DNA from: Carboxylicivirga longa
Lineage (GTDB): Bacteria; Bacteroidota; Bacteroidia; Bacteroidales; Marinilabiliaceae
Direction: 5' to 3'
NCBI RefSeq assembly: GCF_050589825.1
Contig: NZ_JBNGOZ010000004.1
Location: 186,001 to 250,000 of the forward strand
Length of the DNA: 64,000 nucleotides
The notes below the pieces were generated by a model. It was given only the letters and a program-made list of their open reading frames with translations, did not search any database and was not told the origin of the DNA. This document shows positions 8,555-17,218 of this stretch, piece by piece (position 1 is the first letter of the stretch; every line of letters starts with the position of its first letter). The translations under genes and the position numbers were made by a program.

Positions 8555-8576
8555 AGGGAAGTGATAACACTTCCCT
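8555..8576 (-). terminator. Intrinsic terminator after the SlyD-like gene
   Basis: AGGGAAGTG and CACTTCCCT pair around ATAA. On the minus strand the stem is followed by TTTTT, 25 bases past the stop of the isomerase gene. Confidence 0.8.
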
Positions 8577-8600
8577 CTGATATTCAATAGTATTTTTCGA

Positions 8601-9128
8601 TTAACCACATGAGCAGCCACCGCCGCAGCCACCTGATCCACATCCGGTATCGCAAGATGCCATCAGTTCATCTTCGGTAGCCTCGCGTACTTCCAGTACT
8701 TCACCTTTAAAAAACAGGTTGTCGCCGGCTAGGGGGTGGTTAAAGTCCATTTTTACTTTTTCTTCACCTACCTCAAGCACCAGCCCGTTCAGGCGATTGC
8801 CATGGGCATCCTGCATCGGTACATGATTGCCAACCGCGATGAGTTCTTCATCAATTTTTCCTTCTACTTCAAAAATATTCTTCGGAATCTCAACGATGGC
8901 GTTGGGGTTCACTTCGCCGTAAGCTTCAGTAGCTTTTAGCTCAAAGTCAAAGGCAGCGCCCGAAGTAAGACCTTCCAGTTTAGTTTCGAACATTTCCAGC
9001 ATTTTTCCTGCTCCAAATACAAAGCCAAGAGGTGCTGCTGATTCTGTTTTTTCGATCACTTCTCCTTCGGCGCTGTTGGTGCGCAATTCGTAAGAAAGGG
9101 TAACAAATTTATTTCTTCCGATTTCCAT
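8601..9128 (-). CDS. SlyD-like FKBP peptidyl-prolyl isomerase
   Basis: A 175-residue FKBP-type isomerase with the split arrangement of SlyD. N-terminal FKBP strands (residues 1-70, with APLGFVFGAGKMLEMFETKLEGL) are followed by an insert-in-flap chaperone domain (about 75-125, HVPMQDAHGNRLNGLV). The FKBP fold then closes (MDFNHPLAGDNLFFKGEVLEV). The last 14 residues are a Gly/Cys tail with Cys in CDTGCGSGGCGGGCSCG, similar in position to the metal-binding tail of E. coli SlyD and suggesting nickel or zinc binding. It should be cytosolic and act in folding or metal delivery. It is monocistronic and ends in an intrinsic terminator. Confidence 0.93.
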   Translation of the reverse strand: MEIGRNKFVTLSYELRTNSAEGEVIEKTESAAPLGFVFGAGKMLEMFETKLEGLTSGAAFDFELKATEAYGEVNPNAIVEIPKNIFEVEGKIDEELIAVGNHVPMQDAHGNRLNGLVLEVGEEKVKMDFNHPLAGDNLFFKGEVLEVREATEDELMASCDTGCGSGGCGGGCSCG

Positions 9129-9377
9129 TTTATAAAATTTAGTATTGTTATCGTTTTTAAGTCGATGGTCTTTTTAAAATCAATCCAAACAAAAACACTT
9201 GATTTACAAGTAATTTATCTCACCTTTTATTTTAAAAAGTCAGTGCAAAGTAAAACAGTTTTTTAAAACCAACCAATCAATCGTAGTAAAAAGACAACGT
9301 ACAAAGAAAAAAGTTCAACCACAGCCTGGCAAATCTTAGATAAGAGTACTGTTGGCCAGGATAAGGCAGCTCATAAG

Positions 9378-12155
9378 TCAATGATGGGGAATTAATAGTT
9401 TGTGGCTTTCGCTATGTGATTTAAAACTTAAACGCAATAAACAGATGCCGTGATAGCGATTAGTAAGTTGTATGCGTGCTTTGCCCCCGATAAGTTGTAC
9501 TTGTCCCTGGTCGATCAGTCTACCACTGAGGTTGATTAGTTCCCAGGGAAGCGTTTGAATAGCCGTGTTGCTGGTTTCGATGTGTACTTGCCTGTTAACC
9601 AGGTAAACTGTGCTGCTAAATTTATTTTTAGGCAGCCCTGTTGGGGGGGTGCTGCTAATGCTGATGTCATCAATGGCGGCCCCCATACCCTGTAGATAAA
9701 AATCATCGTAATAAAATCCAATTTGTACATTTTCAAGAGCTGCTTCCGGCGGTAAGGAGCAAGTGGCGCTATACCATTTTGAAGAGGCCACAGGTTGGGC
9801 TACTTTGGTCCATGCTTCATCGCCAATTTGCCGGTAGGCCAAATGCATTTCATCAATAACATTGTACATACCGGTTACAAATATATATCTGTAGGTAACC
9901 ACTATGTTGCTGTGCCCGGCCAAATTAAGGGGTGGTGAGGCGGCTACATCACTTACGTGTGCGTGCCATGTGTTAATGCCCGAGTCGATCCAGATGAAAT
10001 GGCCTTCGGTATTGTCAAAGTTTAAATAATAGGAGGTAGTAGAGTCTTTAGTGCCCCATCGCCATCCATCTAGGCTACCTTTCATTTCCCAGTCCGACGG
10101 TGTTGCCTCGAAATTGGTAGCATAGGGTGTTGTAAGCATTTCGCGAGGCATCACATCGATGGTGTTGCTTGGAAGGCTAAGCTGATCATTGGCATAGCTG
10201 GCACGTACTTGAAATCGATATAGAGTGCCATTATTTAGGTTGGGTGCTGTAAAGCAAGTATCGCCGGTACTGCCAATAAGTTCGTTATTGCAGTATATAA
10301 GGTAGCAATGCGGGGAGATGGTGGGGGGTGTCCAGTAAAGTCGGGCTTGATTTGTGGCCTGACGGTAGCGCAGGTTTGTGGCAGGATAGAGCTCATCTGT
10401 AATATCATGTCCATAAATTACCAGACTGTATGATTGTGGGTCATCTTCTTTGTAGGATGTTGCACTGACAACGATGCAGTAGTCGCCAGGCGGTGGATTA
10501 TCCAGCTGTATTTGCTCCACATTATCGATGCAGTTCGTTCCTTTTGTTGCGGCGTTTGTCGGATTGGCAGGATCCAGCATCCAGGGGTAGTGTATCTCGC
10601 CCGTTGCTTCATTAATCAGTGTGAGATCCAGATTATTGGACAGGGCTGCTTGTGTCTGATCTCCCGGTGTATTAACAGGCCCCGGTGGATCGGTCCAGCA
10701 GAGTGTCATTTTTAAGGACTCCTGTCCTTGGTTAATGTGGAGTGGGTAGCTGTGTGCTGCACCTTCATTCAGGGTATTTTGTTTGATGCAGGCACCGCCC
10801 GAGGCCATGTCGTTTAGCATGCAGGAAGCCGCCCTTTCCGTGTTGAGCAAACCCCATCCGTATTGGTAGTCGGGTCCGGGTGATGAGCCACACTCATCGG
10901 CTGTGTTGATCAGGAGCGCCTTAAGGCTGGAGGACCATAAGGAGATGCCGGGCTGACGCTGCTGCTGGTACTGTAAAAGTAAAGCGAGGGCACCACTTAC
11001 CGAGGCAGCAGCCATGGATGTGCCTGAGTAAATGCTGTAAGCATCCAAACTGTCGCTCACACAAGAAAAGAGACCTTCGCCATTGGCCACCAAATCGGGT
11101 TTTATACGGCCATCGTTACAAGGACCAAAGGCGCTGTAAGCAGCTATTTCCACGCTCTCTGCCGATATATAGCCTTGTGGCAGGTCTTTGACCGAACCAA
11201 TCACCAGGTTATTTTTTGCCACCGCTTTGGGCGTCAGACAGCCATAGCCCGTTGTACCACCGTCAATGCTATGGATGTCGTTGGCTTCTACCCATCCATC
11301 GATCCAATCAAAGTGCCTTACCGGCTGATTGACCGGCCCCTGACCCCGGTCATTGCCGGCAGACTTAACCATTAGATAGGCCGGGGCATGGTAGGCCATG
11401 AAATCAATATCCTGACTGGTAATATCATATAGACCAAAGCGTTTGTCAGTATCCGGGTCTTCACTTAACAGGCCGTGCCAGTACCAGGTTTCGTTCTGTA
11501 GGTTGAAGCTCCAGCCACATATAGCTCCATAAGAATGGTTGGAAAGGCACAGCCCTTCGGAGGCGGCCAACGCCATTTCTGCTTCGTCATTGCCAAAATC
11601 ATAAGCCAGTATGCTCGCTTTCCAGGCCAAGCCTTTGCTCTCGGCGACTACACCTGCTGCATTAAGTGTACCTGCAATATGTGTGGAGTGGTTCAGCAGA
11701 AAGGAGGGTTTGTCCCGCTGCCAGATACCTTGTTCAACTGCAAACTCCTGATGGGCTTGCAAGACGCCACCTCCATCCCAAAGACCTATTTCAATGCCGG
11801 TGCCATCGAGCTGAAAACCAGTATTCCCCGTTGGCCACACAGCATCGGCGGCAATGGTAAAAGCTGCCATAGTGTTGTGAGTGCTCAGGTAAACGGGGCG
11901 TTTATTGCGAATCCATTGTAATACGGCTACACCACCCCGATTATTGGGTATAACGCGCGATAGCTCATAGCGCTTGGCAAAAGCTTCTAATAGGGCTTGC
12001 ATGTGATCATATTGCAATTGCCGATCCTGCGCGAATCGCCTCAGCTGATAGTAGTGCGGAGCGCTGTCTGTCGACCTTTTGTCGGATTGGGCTTGGGGCA
12101 GCTGGCAAAGTAGGAGTAGACCCGCTAAAAAACTTATGAAGCAACGGGTTTTCAT
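9378..12155 (-). CDS. Secreted subtilisin-like (S8) peptidase with T9SS-type C-terminus
   Basis: A 925-residue secreted protease. A signal peptide (about 1-24) precedes an S8 domain of roughly residues 95-445. The triad appears as D127 in LWDGGG, H156 in NHSTHIAGT and S380 in SGTSMAAAS; the usual HGTH and GTSMAAP motifs are altered to HSTH and GTSMAAA. A jelly-roll/PPC-like domain (about 450-585), a fibronectin III-like module (about 590-670), a MAM/LamG-like region (about 680-840) and a T9SS type A-like tail (WELINLSGRLIDQG) follow. It probably degrades protein outside the cell. A weak inverted repeat (9325-9360) lies past the stop. Confidence 0.88.
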   Translation of the reverse strand: MKTRCFISFLAGLLLLCQLPQAQSDKRSTDSAPHYYQLRRFAQDRQLQYDHMQALLEAFAKRYELSRVIPNNRGGVAVLQWIRNKRPVYLSTHNTMAAFTIAADAVWPTGNTGFQLDGTGIEIGLWDGGGVLQAHQEFAVEQGIWQRDKPSFLLNHSTHIAGTLNAAGVVAESKGLAWKASILAYDFGNDEAEMALAASEGLCLSNHSYGAICGWSFNLQNETWYWHGLLSEDPDTDKRFGLYDITSQDIDFMAYHAPAYLMVKSAGNDRGQGPVNQPVRHFDWIDGWVEANDIHSIDGGTTGYGCLTPKAVAKNNLVIGSVKDLPQGYISAESVEIAAYSAFGPCNDGRIKPDLVANGEGLFSCVSDSLDAYSIYSGTSMAAASVSGALALLLQYQQQRQPGISLWSSSLKALLINTADECGSSPGPDYQYGWGLLNTERAASCMLNDMASGGACIKQNTLNEGAAHSYPLHINQGQESLKMTLCWTDPPGPVNTPGDQTQAALSNNLDLTLINEATGEIHYPWMLDPANPTNAATKGTNCIDNVEQIQLDNPPPGDYCIVVSATSYKEDDPQSYSLVIYGHDITDELYPATNLRYRQATNQARLYWTPPTISPHCYLIYCNNELIGSTGDTCFTAPNLNNGTLYRFQVRASYANDQLSLPSNTIDVMPREMLTTPYATNFEATPSDWEMKGSLDGWRWGTKDSTTSYYLNFDNTEGHFIWIDSGINTWHAHVSDVAASPPLNLAGHSNIVVTYRYIFVTGMYNVIDEMHLAYRQIGDEAWTKVAQPVASSKWYSATCSLPPEAALENVQIGFYYDDFYLQGMGAAIDDISISSTPPTGLPKNKFSSTVYLVNRQVHIETSNTAIQTLPWELINLSGRLIDQGQVQLIGGKARIQLTNRYHGICLLRLSFKSHSESHKLLIPHH

Positions 12156-12366
12156 AGCTTCAGGATTAGGGGAGGATGTTCAGAGCAGGTGTTCACGTAT
12201 TGGCTTTATGGGAATTTCGCTGGATTCTATTCCGGGTAGTATGCATCTTTTAAAATGCAAAGCTCAGTAGTGCTTGGGCGTACACCCGCCTGAAACATCC
12301 TTTGTGTTATTAAATTTTTATCAATTTATTATGATTGTTTGCTCATAGAGCGATCAATCTGTTTTA

Positions 12367-12410
12367 TGGAACAGTTCTCTATTATAAGGAGTTAATAAAG
12401 AATCGTTCTG
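12367..12410 (-). repeat. Class-1 hairpin element, degenerate copy C
   Basis: TGGAACAGTTCT (12367-12378) and AGAATCGTTCTG (12399-12410) form an imperfect stem (three wobbles and one mismatch) about 36 bases past the stop of the lipoprotein gene. It has the same position and arm consensus as copies A and B, but its loop is unrelated. Confidence 0.45.
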
Positions 12411-12445
12411 TGATTACCTAATTAACATGGAACTTTCAAAACACA

Positions 12446-13582
12446 TTACTCGTCTCTTACCCAAACAATATTGCTGTCCTCGTGCACATATTCCAAAACT
12501 TGGTTACAGTCGTCGATAAACTGAGCAAAGCCGCCCACGTTATCAGATTTAAACCAGCTGCTCATTGAATTATAGGTGAAATTTGGTTGTTCGCCATAGC
12601 CAAACTCAGCAATGACGCCTTCGAAGATGTCTGAAACAGAGAAAATATTTTCCGGCGCCGGTGTTTCGTTGTAGGTGCCGTTCCATACCAGGAAGCCCAA
12701 CTTAACATCATTCCATATTGAGCGGTCGTAGCCATTAAAATCACCAAAGTTAAAGTATAGTTTATTCATATCGTCCTCAATGGGGTTGAGACCGATTAAA
12801 TTTTTAAAACTATGTACATATTCCACTTTATCAACATCCACGTTCCCGGTTTTATCATTGGCTCCTGCAAAACAGCCTGCCGCAACGTTCATCCAGTTAT
12901 AATTCCAGCTATAGAAAAAGTCGTACAGGTGCTGGTAGTTTAATTCCATGCAAACTTCACAAATACCATTATAACCTTCATTTTGAATTAAACTTTGATA
13001 CAAAGCGAAGTTCTCACGGGGTGAATCAATGGTTTTTTCGCTACCATCGGCGCGCACGCCAAATAAGCGTCCACAGAAGTCAAGTTGTATCGTCTCTACA
13101 TCTACCTCTGATAGGCCGTTCATGGCCTCACGAAGTGCCTGGTCGAGCACGCTTTGAGGAGCCCGGAATAAGTTGGTACGTCCAAAACCCACTTCCAGAG
13201 GGCCTACGCCCAGATGTTCTACTCTTTCGTCACCATCCATATAGAAGTTAACTTCTACTTCACCTTCTTCGTTCATGGCGCATAGATATTGAACGCCGTC
13301 CTCATTGATGAAAGGCTCGCCATCGAGAAAAGCCAGGGGTTGAACAAAGCCCTCGAGGTTATAAACGGGGGTGCCATTGCTGTGGCGTAAAATGTAAAGT
13401 AAATCGCCGTATAGCGTTCCTTTATCCGTACTGCCCTTATTGCCTCGTTTGCCAAATTCCGATCCTACATCGGTGGGTCGATCCGAGTCGGGATTGTCAA
13501 TTTGACCTCCCCAGCGTTCGCAGCCAATAAAGCAAATAGCCATCGTAGCTATCCAAACTGATACCTTTATTAGTGATTTCAT
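12446..13582 (-). CDS. Unrecognised lipoprotein
   Basis: A 378-residue protein of unknown function. The N-terminus is a lipoprotein signal (KVSVWIATMAICFIGC), so it should be anchored to the inner or outer membrane by Cys21. A low-complexity Gly/Asp/Lys linker (about 22-55) leads to a compact acidic domain rich in aromatics. Cys residues recur in CEVCMELNY and CFAGAND, so disulphides or metal binding are possible. I recognise no family motif. It lies between a subtilase gene and a LuxR-type regulator gene, all on the minus strand, but the gaps (290 and 128 bases) argue against a tight operon. Confidence 0.75.
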   Translation of the reverse strand: MKSLIKVSVWIATMAICFIGCERWGGQIDNPDSDRPTDVGSEFGKRGNKGSTDKGTLYGDLLYILRHSNGTPVYNLEGFVQPLAFLDGEPFINEDGVQYLCAMNEEGEVEVNFYMDGDERVEHLGVGPLEVGFGRTNLFRAPQSVLDQALREAMNGLSEVDVETIQLDFCGRLFGVRADGSEKTIDSPRENFALYQSLIQNEGYNGICEVCMELNYQHLYDFFYSWNYNWMNVAAGCFAGANDKTGNVDVDKVEYVHSFKNLIGLNPIEDDMNKLYFNFGDFNGYDRSIWNDVKLGFLVWNGTYNETPAPENIFSVSDIFEGVIAEFGYGEQPNFTYNSMSSWFKSDNVGGFAQFIDDCNQVLEYVHEDSNIVWVRDE

Positions 13583-13710
13583 AATAAATGGATTTAATGA
13601 TTAATAAGAAAAATAAAGGTAGGAGCCTGTCTGTTGGCATACAATACAGCATTTGTTGAAACTTAGTACATAAAATGGTGGGATGTACTACCCAAAATGT
13701 GGTTCATTAT

Positions 13711-14388
13711 TTACCCATTTTGGGCAGGTACACATTTTTTATTACGGCAACCCACACAGAAGGGTTCGTTGGGTGTGTGCAACAGGCCATTGCGGCAGGC
13801 ATATCGGAGCAGACCTAAATAATTTTTTGCACCAAACTTGTGCATAATATTCTTGCGGTGTGTACGTACGGTGGCCTCGCTGATATTCATCTTTTTTGCT
13901 ATTTGCGCGGTGCTTACCAAGCTAACAAGCCCCAATAGTATTTCTTTTTCGCGTGTGGTTAGTATTTCACCGTGTTGATGATCATGAAGGCGCTTTGACA
14001 GGCTTTCTGTTATGGGTGCACAGAAATATTTTTGCCCTTGATCTACGTTATGGATGGCTTCAAACAGGTTTGATTTTCCGCATGTTTTGAGCACAAAGGC
14101 ATCCAGATCGTATTCGAATAATAATTGTAAAAATTCATTATTCAAATGGTAGCCCACCAGTAAGACATAATGACCGCTGGTTTTAAGTTCCTTTACTTGC
14201 CTGAGTACTTCAGCACTAGGATAAACGGTTTCCAGGATGACAATAGATTTTGACCTTAGGGCGCCGGCTTTGCATTGATCGGTATGTAAGAAATGACCCA
14301 CACAAAAGTCCTTGTTGCTGCATAATAGTGCGCGTAAGGCATCGCCCCACAACTTATTAGTGTATATAATGCTTAAGTCTGTGGCCAT
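13711..14388 (-). CDS. LuxR-family regulator with degenerate receiver domain
   Basis: A 225-residue DNA-binding regulator. Residues 5-120 follow the receiver fold, but the phosphoacceptor Asp is Glu (E53 in VILETVYPS) and the acidic pair near the start is missing (IIYTNKL). The beta-5 Lys is kept (AFVLKTCG). Residues 140-200 are a LuxR/GerE helix-turn-helix (LTTREKEILLGLVS, then STAQIAKKMNISEATVRTHRKNIM). The tail carries a C-x2-C-x4-C cluster (CVGCRNKKC) that could bind metal or sense redox state. Activity is therefore probably not controlled by normal phosphorylation. No partner kinase is nearby; its targets are unknown. Confidence 0.85.
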   Translation of the reverse strand: MATDLSIIYTNKLWGDALRALLCSNKDFCVGHFLHTDQCKAGALRSKSIVILETVYPSAEVLRQVKELKTSGHYVLLVGYHLNNEFLQLLFEYDLDAFVLKTCGKSNLFEAIHNVDQGQKYFCAPITESLSKRLHDHQHGEILTTREKEILLGLVSLVSTAQIAKKMNISEATVRTHRKNIMHKFGAKNYLGLLRYACRNGLLHTPNEPFCVGCRNKKCVPAQNG

Positions 14389-14488
14389 AGCAATTAAAAT
14401 TACAAATTATTTTTAATAAAATCCCAGACCTTCAGCATTATGTGATGATGGCATAAAATGATTTATGGAAAACTTATGGCACAAAAAA

Positions 14489-14512
14489 GGGAAGGCTGCA
14501 TGGAGCCTTCCC
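14489..14512 (-). terminator. Intrinsic terminator after the outer-membrane barrel gene
   Basis: GGGAAGGCT and AGCCTTCCC pair around a 6-base loop; on the minus strand a TTTTTT run follows. It lies about 34 bases past the stop of the receptor-like gene at 14546. Confidence 0.85.
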
Positions 14513-14545
14513 AAATATGGTTTACCTTAAGATGTCAGGATTTGT

Positions 14546-16960
14546 TTAGAAACCTTCTTCCATGCCGCCTCCCTCGTTGCCGTTGCGTCCTCTTTTCTGT
14601 ATAAAGTTATTTAAACGATAGCTAAGGGTGAACGATACCATGGGTGCGTTTCTTGTGCGTTTCTGATAACTGTAGAAAGTAGGGCCTTCATCGATGGAGA
14701 TGCGTTGCCCGGTGCTAAATAGATCACGTGCCTGCACCACAGCCGACAGTTTGCGATCGAAAAAGTCCATGCGCACGGCAGCATTTATGTAGTAGCTTTC
14801 TTTGGTTTCGCCCTGTGCCGTAACACTGGGGCTGTCGTAGTTACCGTCAATTTGCAGCTTCAGGTTTTTACGCAGTGCAAAGGAATTATTCATGCGGCCG
14901 CTCCAGTTAAAGGACGAGCGATCAGCCACATTCTCGTAGCGAGCTTCGATGCGGTAATCGTAAAGGTTACCCATCAAATTCATGTCCCACCATTTGGTAA
15001 GCGATAAATTAAGCATGGCTTCAAGCCCCAGTGAATAATCCGATCCGATATTGTCGTAGGTGCGTAAAAATACCTCTGCATCGCCCTCATACGGCATTCT
15101 GATGCTCTGGATCTTATCATGTGTAATGCGGTAATAACCTTCCAGCGATAGTTGTGTTTTTTTCCATTCCTTAAGGTAGCCCAGTTCAAAGGCATCGATA
15201 TATTCGGGTTCCAGTGCCGGGTTACCACGGCGCACATTGTATTGATCCACCCAGGTAATAAAGGGCTCGAGATACCAGCCCCGGGGTCGGTCAATACGAC
15301 GCGAGTAGCTGGCCATTATCTGATTGTCGGCGGGCAGCTGGTAGCTGAGGTGCAGGGTGGGGAAATAGTCAAAGCGATCGATGGTGTAGCTTTCATTGAC
15401 CCCACTGGAGGCAATGGTGCGATTGGTATATTCGCCCCGCAGCCCCAGCTGATATCCCAGCTTATCGAGCTTGCCTTTATACACGGTGTAGAGCGCATAA
15501 ATATTGCGATCCATTTCGGTAGTATTCTGCATACTGTCTATTTCCACAAAGTTGCCTTGAGCTGTGCGCCAGTCAAATAGTTTAGTCTCATCATCGCTGA
15601 TGGCTGTACGGCCCTGAAAACCTGCCTCAAAATGGTCGTTTTCACCCACTGGCTTGGTATAATCAAGGCGCAGTTCCCATCGGTTGTGCGGGCCTACCTC
15701 GGTGGTACGCGTTCCGTCGGTAATCACTTGCTCCTGCATCCTGAAGTTCTCGGAATACTCGTCTCCATCGTAACGGCGGTAGTTGATCTGAGCTGCCAAT
15801 TCGTGTCCTTTCTGGGCAAACTTGTGTGTATAGTTGGTGGTGAGGGAGTAGAAATTACCTTTTCGCTTACTCTCATTGGTGCTGAAATATTTGGCAATGC
15901 TGTCCTGCGGCAGGTATGACTCCGTGTAGTCAAGCTCAGAGTCGCCCCCCATATTAAATCGACCAACGCGAAAGTTAAAGCCAAAATTATCACGCTTACT
16001 CATGTCCCAATCCAGGCCTCCCCGCAGCCCGCCACCGTAGAAGCGGCGTTCATTGTCGCCGGCAGCGTCAATAATTGTCGTCTCACCATTCTTGTATGTT
16101 TCACGTCGGGTATAGGTCTCTCCGGGGAAAGGACGTTTGTTGTAATCGGCACCCAGGTTCAGGTTGATGTTTTTCTTTCGCCAGTTAAGCATAAAATCAC
16201 CGCCATACATACCATAGGTACCCGCCTTGGCATTTATCAACCCTTGCACCCCCTGCAGACGGTTCTTTTTGGTGATGATGTTTATGATACCACCGGTTCC
16301 ATCGGGTTGGTACTTGGCCGATGGATTGGTGATGATTTCGATGTTTTCGATGGTGGATGCCGGTGTTTGACGCAATACATCGCTGGGCTCCAGTACGGTG
16401 GGTTTGCCATCGATAAGCACGGTAAAACCTGTGCTTCCCCGAAGGGATACGTTGCCTTCTATATCAACACGTACCGAGGGTACGTTCTCCAGCACTTCAA
16501 CGGCTGATAGGGAGGCGGAGGTCATTTGCTTACCTACGGATACCACTTTTTTATCAATGTGAAACTCAACAGACTGGCGTTCGGCTACCACTTCAACTTC
16601 ATCAAGCGATTTGCTGGCTGCTCCCAGTGTAATATTGCCCAGATCGATCATATCGCGTCCGCCATCCACAATAATATTGTCGTAGCGCTTATTGTCATAT
16701 CCCAAAAACGATACCACTGCGTAAAAGGTTCCCTGCTTTAGCCCTTTCACCTTAAAATTGCCGTGTTCATCACTGATGGTGCCGGTTATCACACTGTCAT
16801 CATCGGCATCATAGATGGCCACGGTGGCATATTCCACCGGCTTATTCGATTTGCCATCGTATACTTTTCCTTTAATAATTCCTTCCTTTTCCGGCGCATT
16901 GGCTATGGCCGATAGTGGAATAAGCACTGCTAATAAGAGGGTTAAAATCTTCACGTTCAC
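14546..16960 (-). CDS. Outer-membrane beta-barrel protein, TonB-receptor-like
   Basis: An 804-residue outer-membrane protein. After a signal peptide (about 1-22) comes a carboxypeptidase-regulatory-like domain (GIIKGKVYDGKSNKPVEYATVAIYDAD cut short here as residues 28-110). A plug domain follows (about 120-230, with VSLRGSTGFTVLIDGKPT and GTGGIINIITKK), then a large beta-barrel of the outer membrane beta-barrel family to the C-terminus. It probably moves a small ligand or peptide across the outer membrane; the substrate is not apparent. It is a distant paralogue of the receptor at 31549-34152. It stands alone, with its own terminator. Confidence 0.88.
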   Translation of the reverse strand: MNVKILTLLLAVLIPLSAIANAPEKEGIIKGKVYDGKSNKPVEYATVAIYDADDDSVITGTISDEHGNFKVKGLKQGTFYAVVSFLGYDNKRYDNIIVDGGRDMIDLGNITLGAASKSLDEVEVVAERQSVEFHIDKKVVSVGKQMTSASLSAVEVLENVPSVRVDIEGNVSLRGSTGFTVLIDGKPTVLEPSDVLRQTPASTIENIEIITNPSAKYQPDGTGGIINIITKKNRLQGVQGLINAKAGTYGMYGGDFMLNWRKKNINLNLGADYNKRPFPGETYTRRETYKNGETTIIDAAGDNERRFYGGGLRGGLDWDMSKRDNFGFNFRVGRFNMGGDSELDYTESYLPQDSIAKYFSTNESKRKGNFYSLTTNYTHKFAQKGHELAAQINYRRYDGDEYSENFRMQEQVITDGTRTTEVGPHNRWELRLDYTKPVGENDHFEAGFQGRTAISDDETKLFDWRTAQGNFVEIDSMQNTTEMDRNIYALYTVYKGKLDKLGYQLGLRGEYTNRTIASSGVNESYTIDRFDYFPTLHLSYQLPADNQIMASYSRRIDRPRGWYLEPFITWVDQYNVRRGNPALEPEYIDAFELGYLKEWKKTQLSLEGYYRITHDKIQSIRMPYEGDAEVFLRTYDNIGSDYSLGLEAMLNLSLTKWWDMNLMGNLYDYRIEARYENVADRSSFNWSGRMNNSFALRKNLKLQIDGNYDSPSVTAQGETKESYYINAAVRMDFFDRKLSAVVQARDLFSTGQRISIDEGPTFYSYQKRTRNAPMVSFTLSYRLNNFIQKRGRNGNEGGGMEEGF

Positions 16961-17130
16961 TATGTATTAATTTTTCATTTATTCTACCGCTATAAGGACG
17001 CTTTTGAATAGCTAATCCTGCGCTTAAACTAAACAAAAAGTAGATGAAAAAGATTAGTGATTAACATGTCATTAACAATCAGCAGGCAGCCAATGATTGT
17101 GTAGTAGTAAGTTCTATTCTGATAAAGCAT

Positions 17131-17180
17131 TTAGGGAATGGTTATATATAAGCATCTTACGCTGGAGAACCGTTCCCTAA
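17131..17180 (-). repeat. Class-1 hairpin element, copy B
   Basis: TTAGGGAATGGTT (17131-17143) and AACCGTTCCCTAA (17168-17180) form a 13-bp stem with one wobble, about 39 bases past the stop of the COG3014 gene. It shares GAGAACCGTTCC and the loop core TAAGCATCTT with copy A (7195-7236). No T-run follows on the minus strand. Confidence 0.7.
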
Positions 17181-17218
17181 CATTTATTGAATGGACTGGT
17201 AGGTTGTGTGAACGCAAC

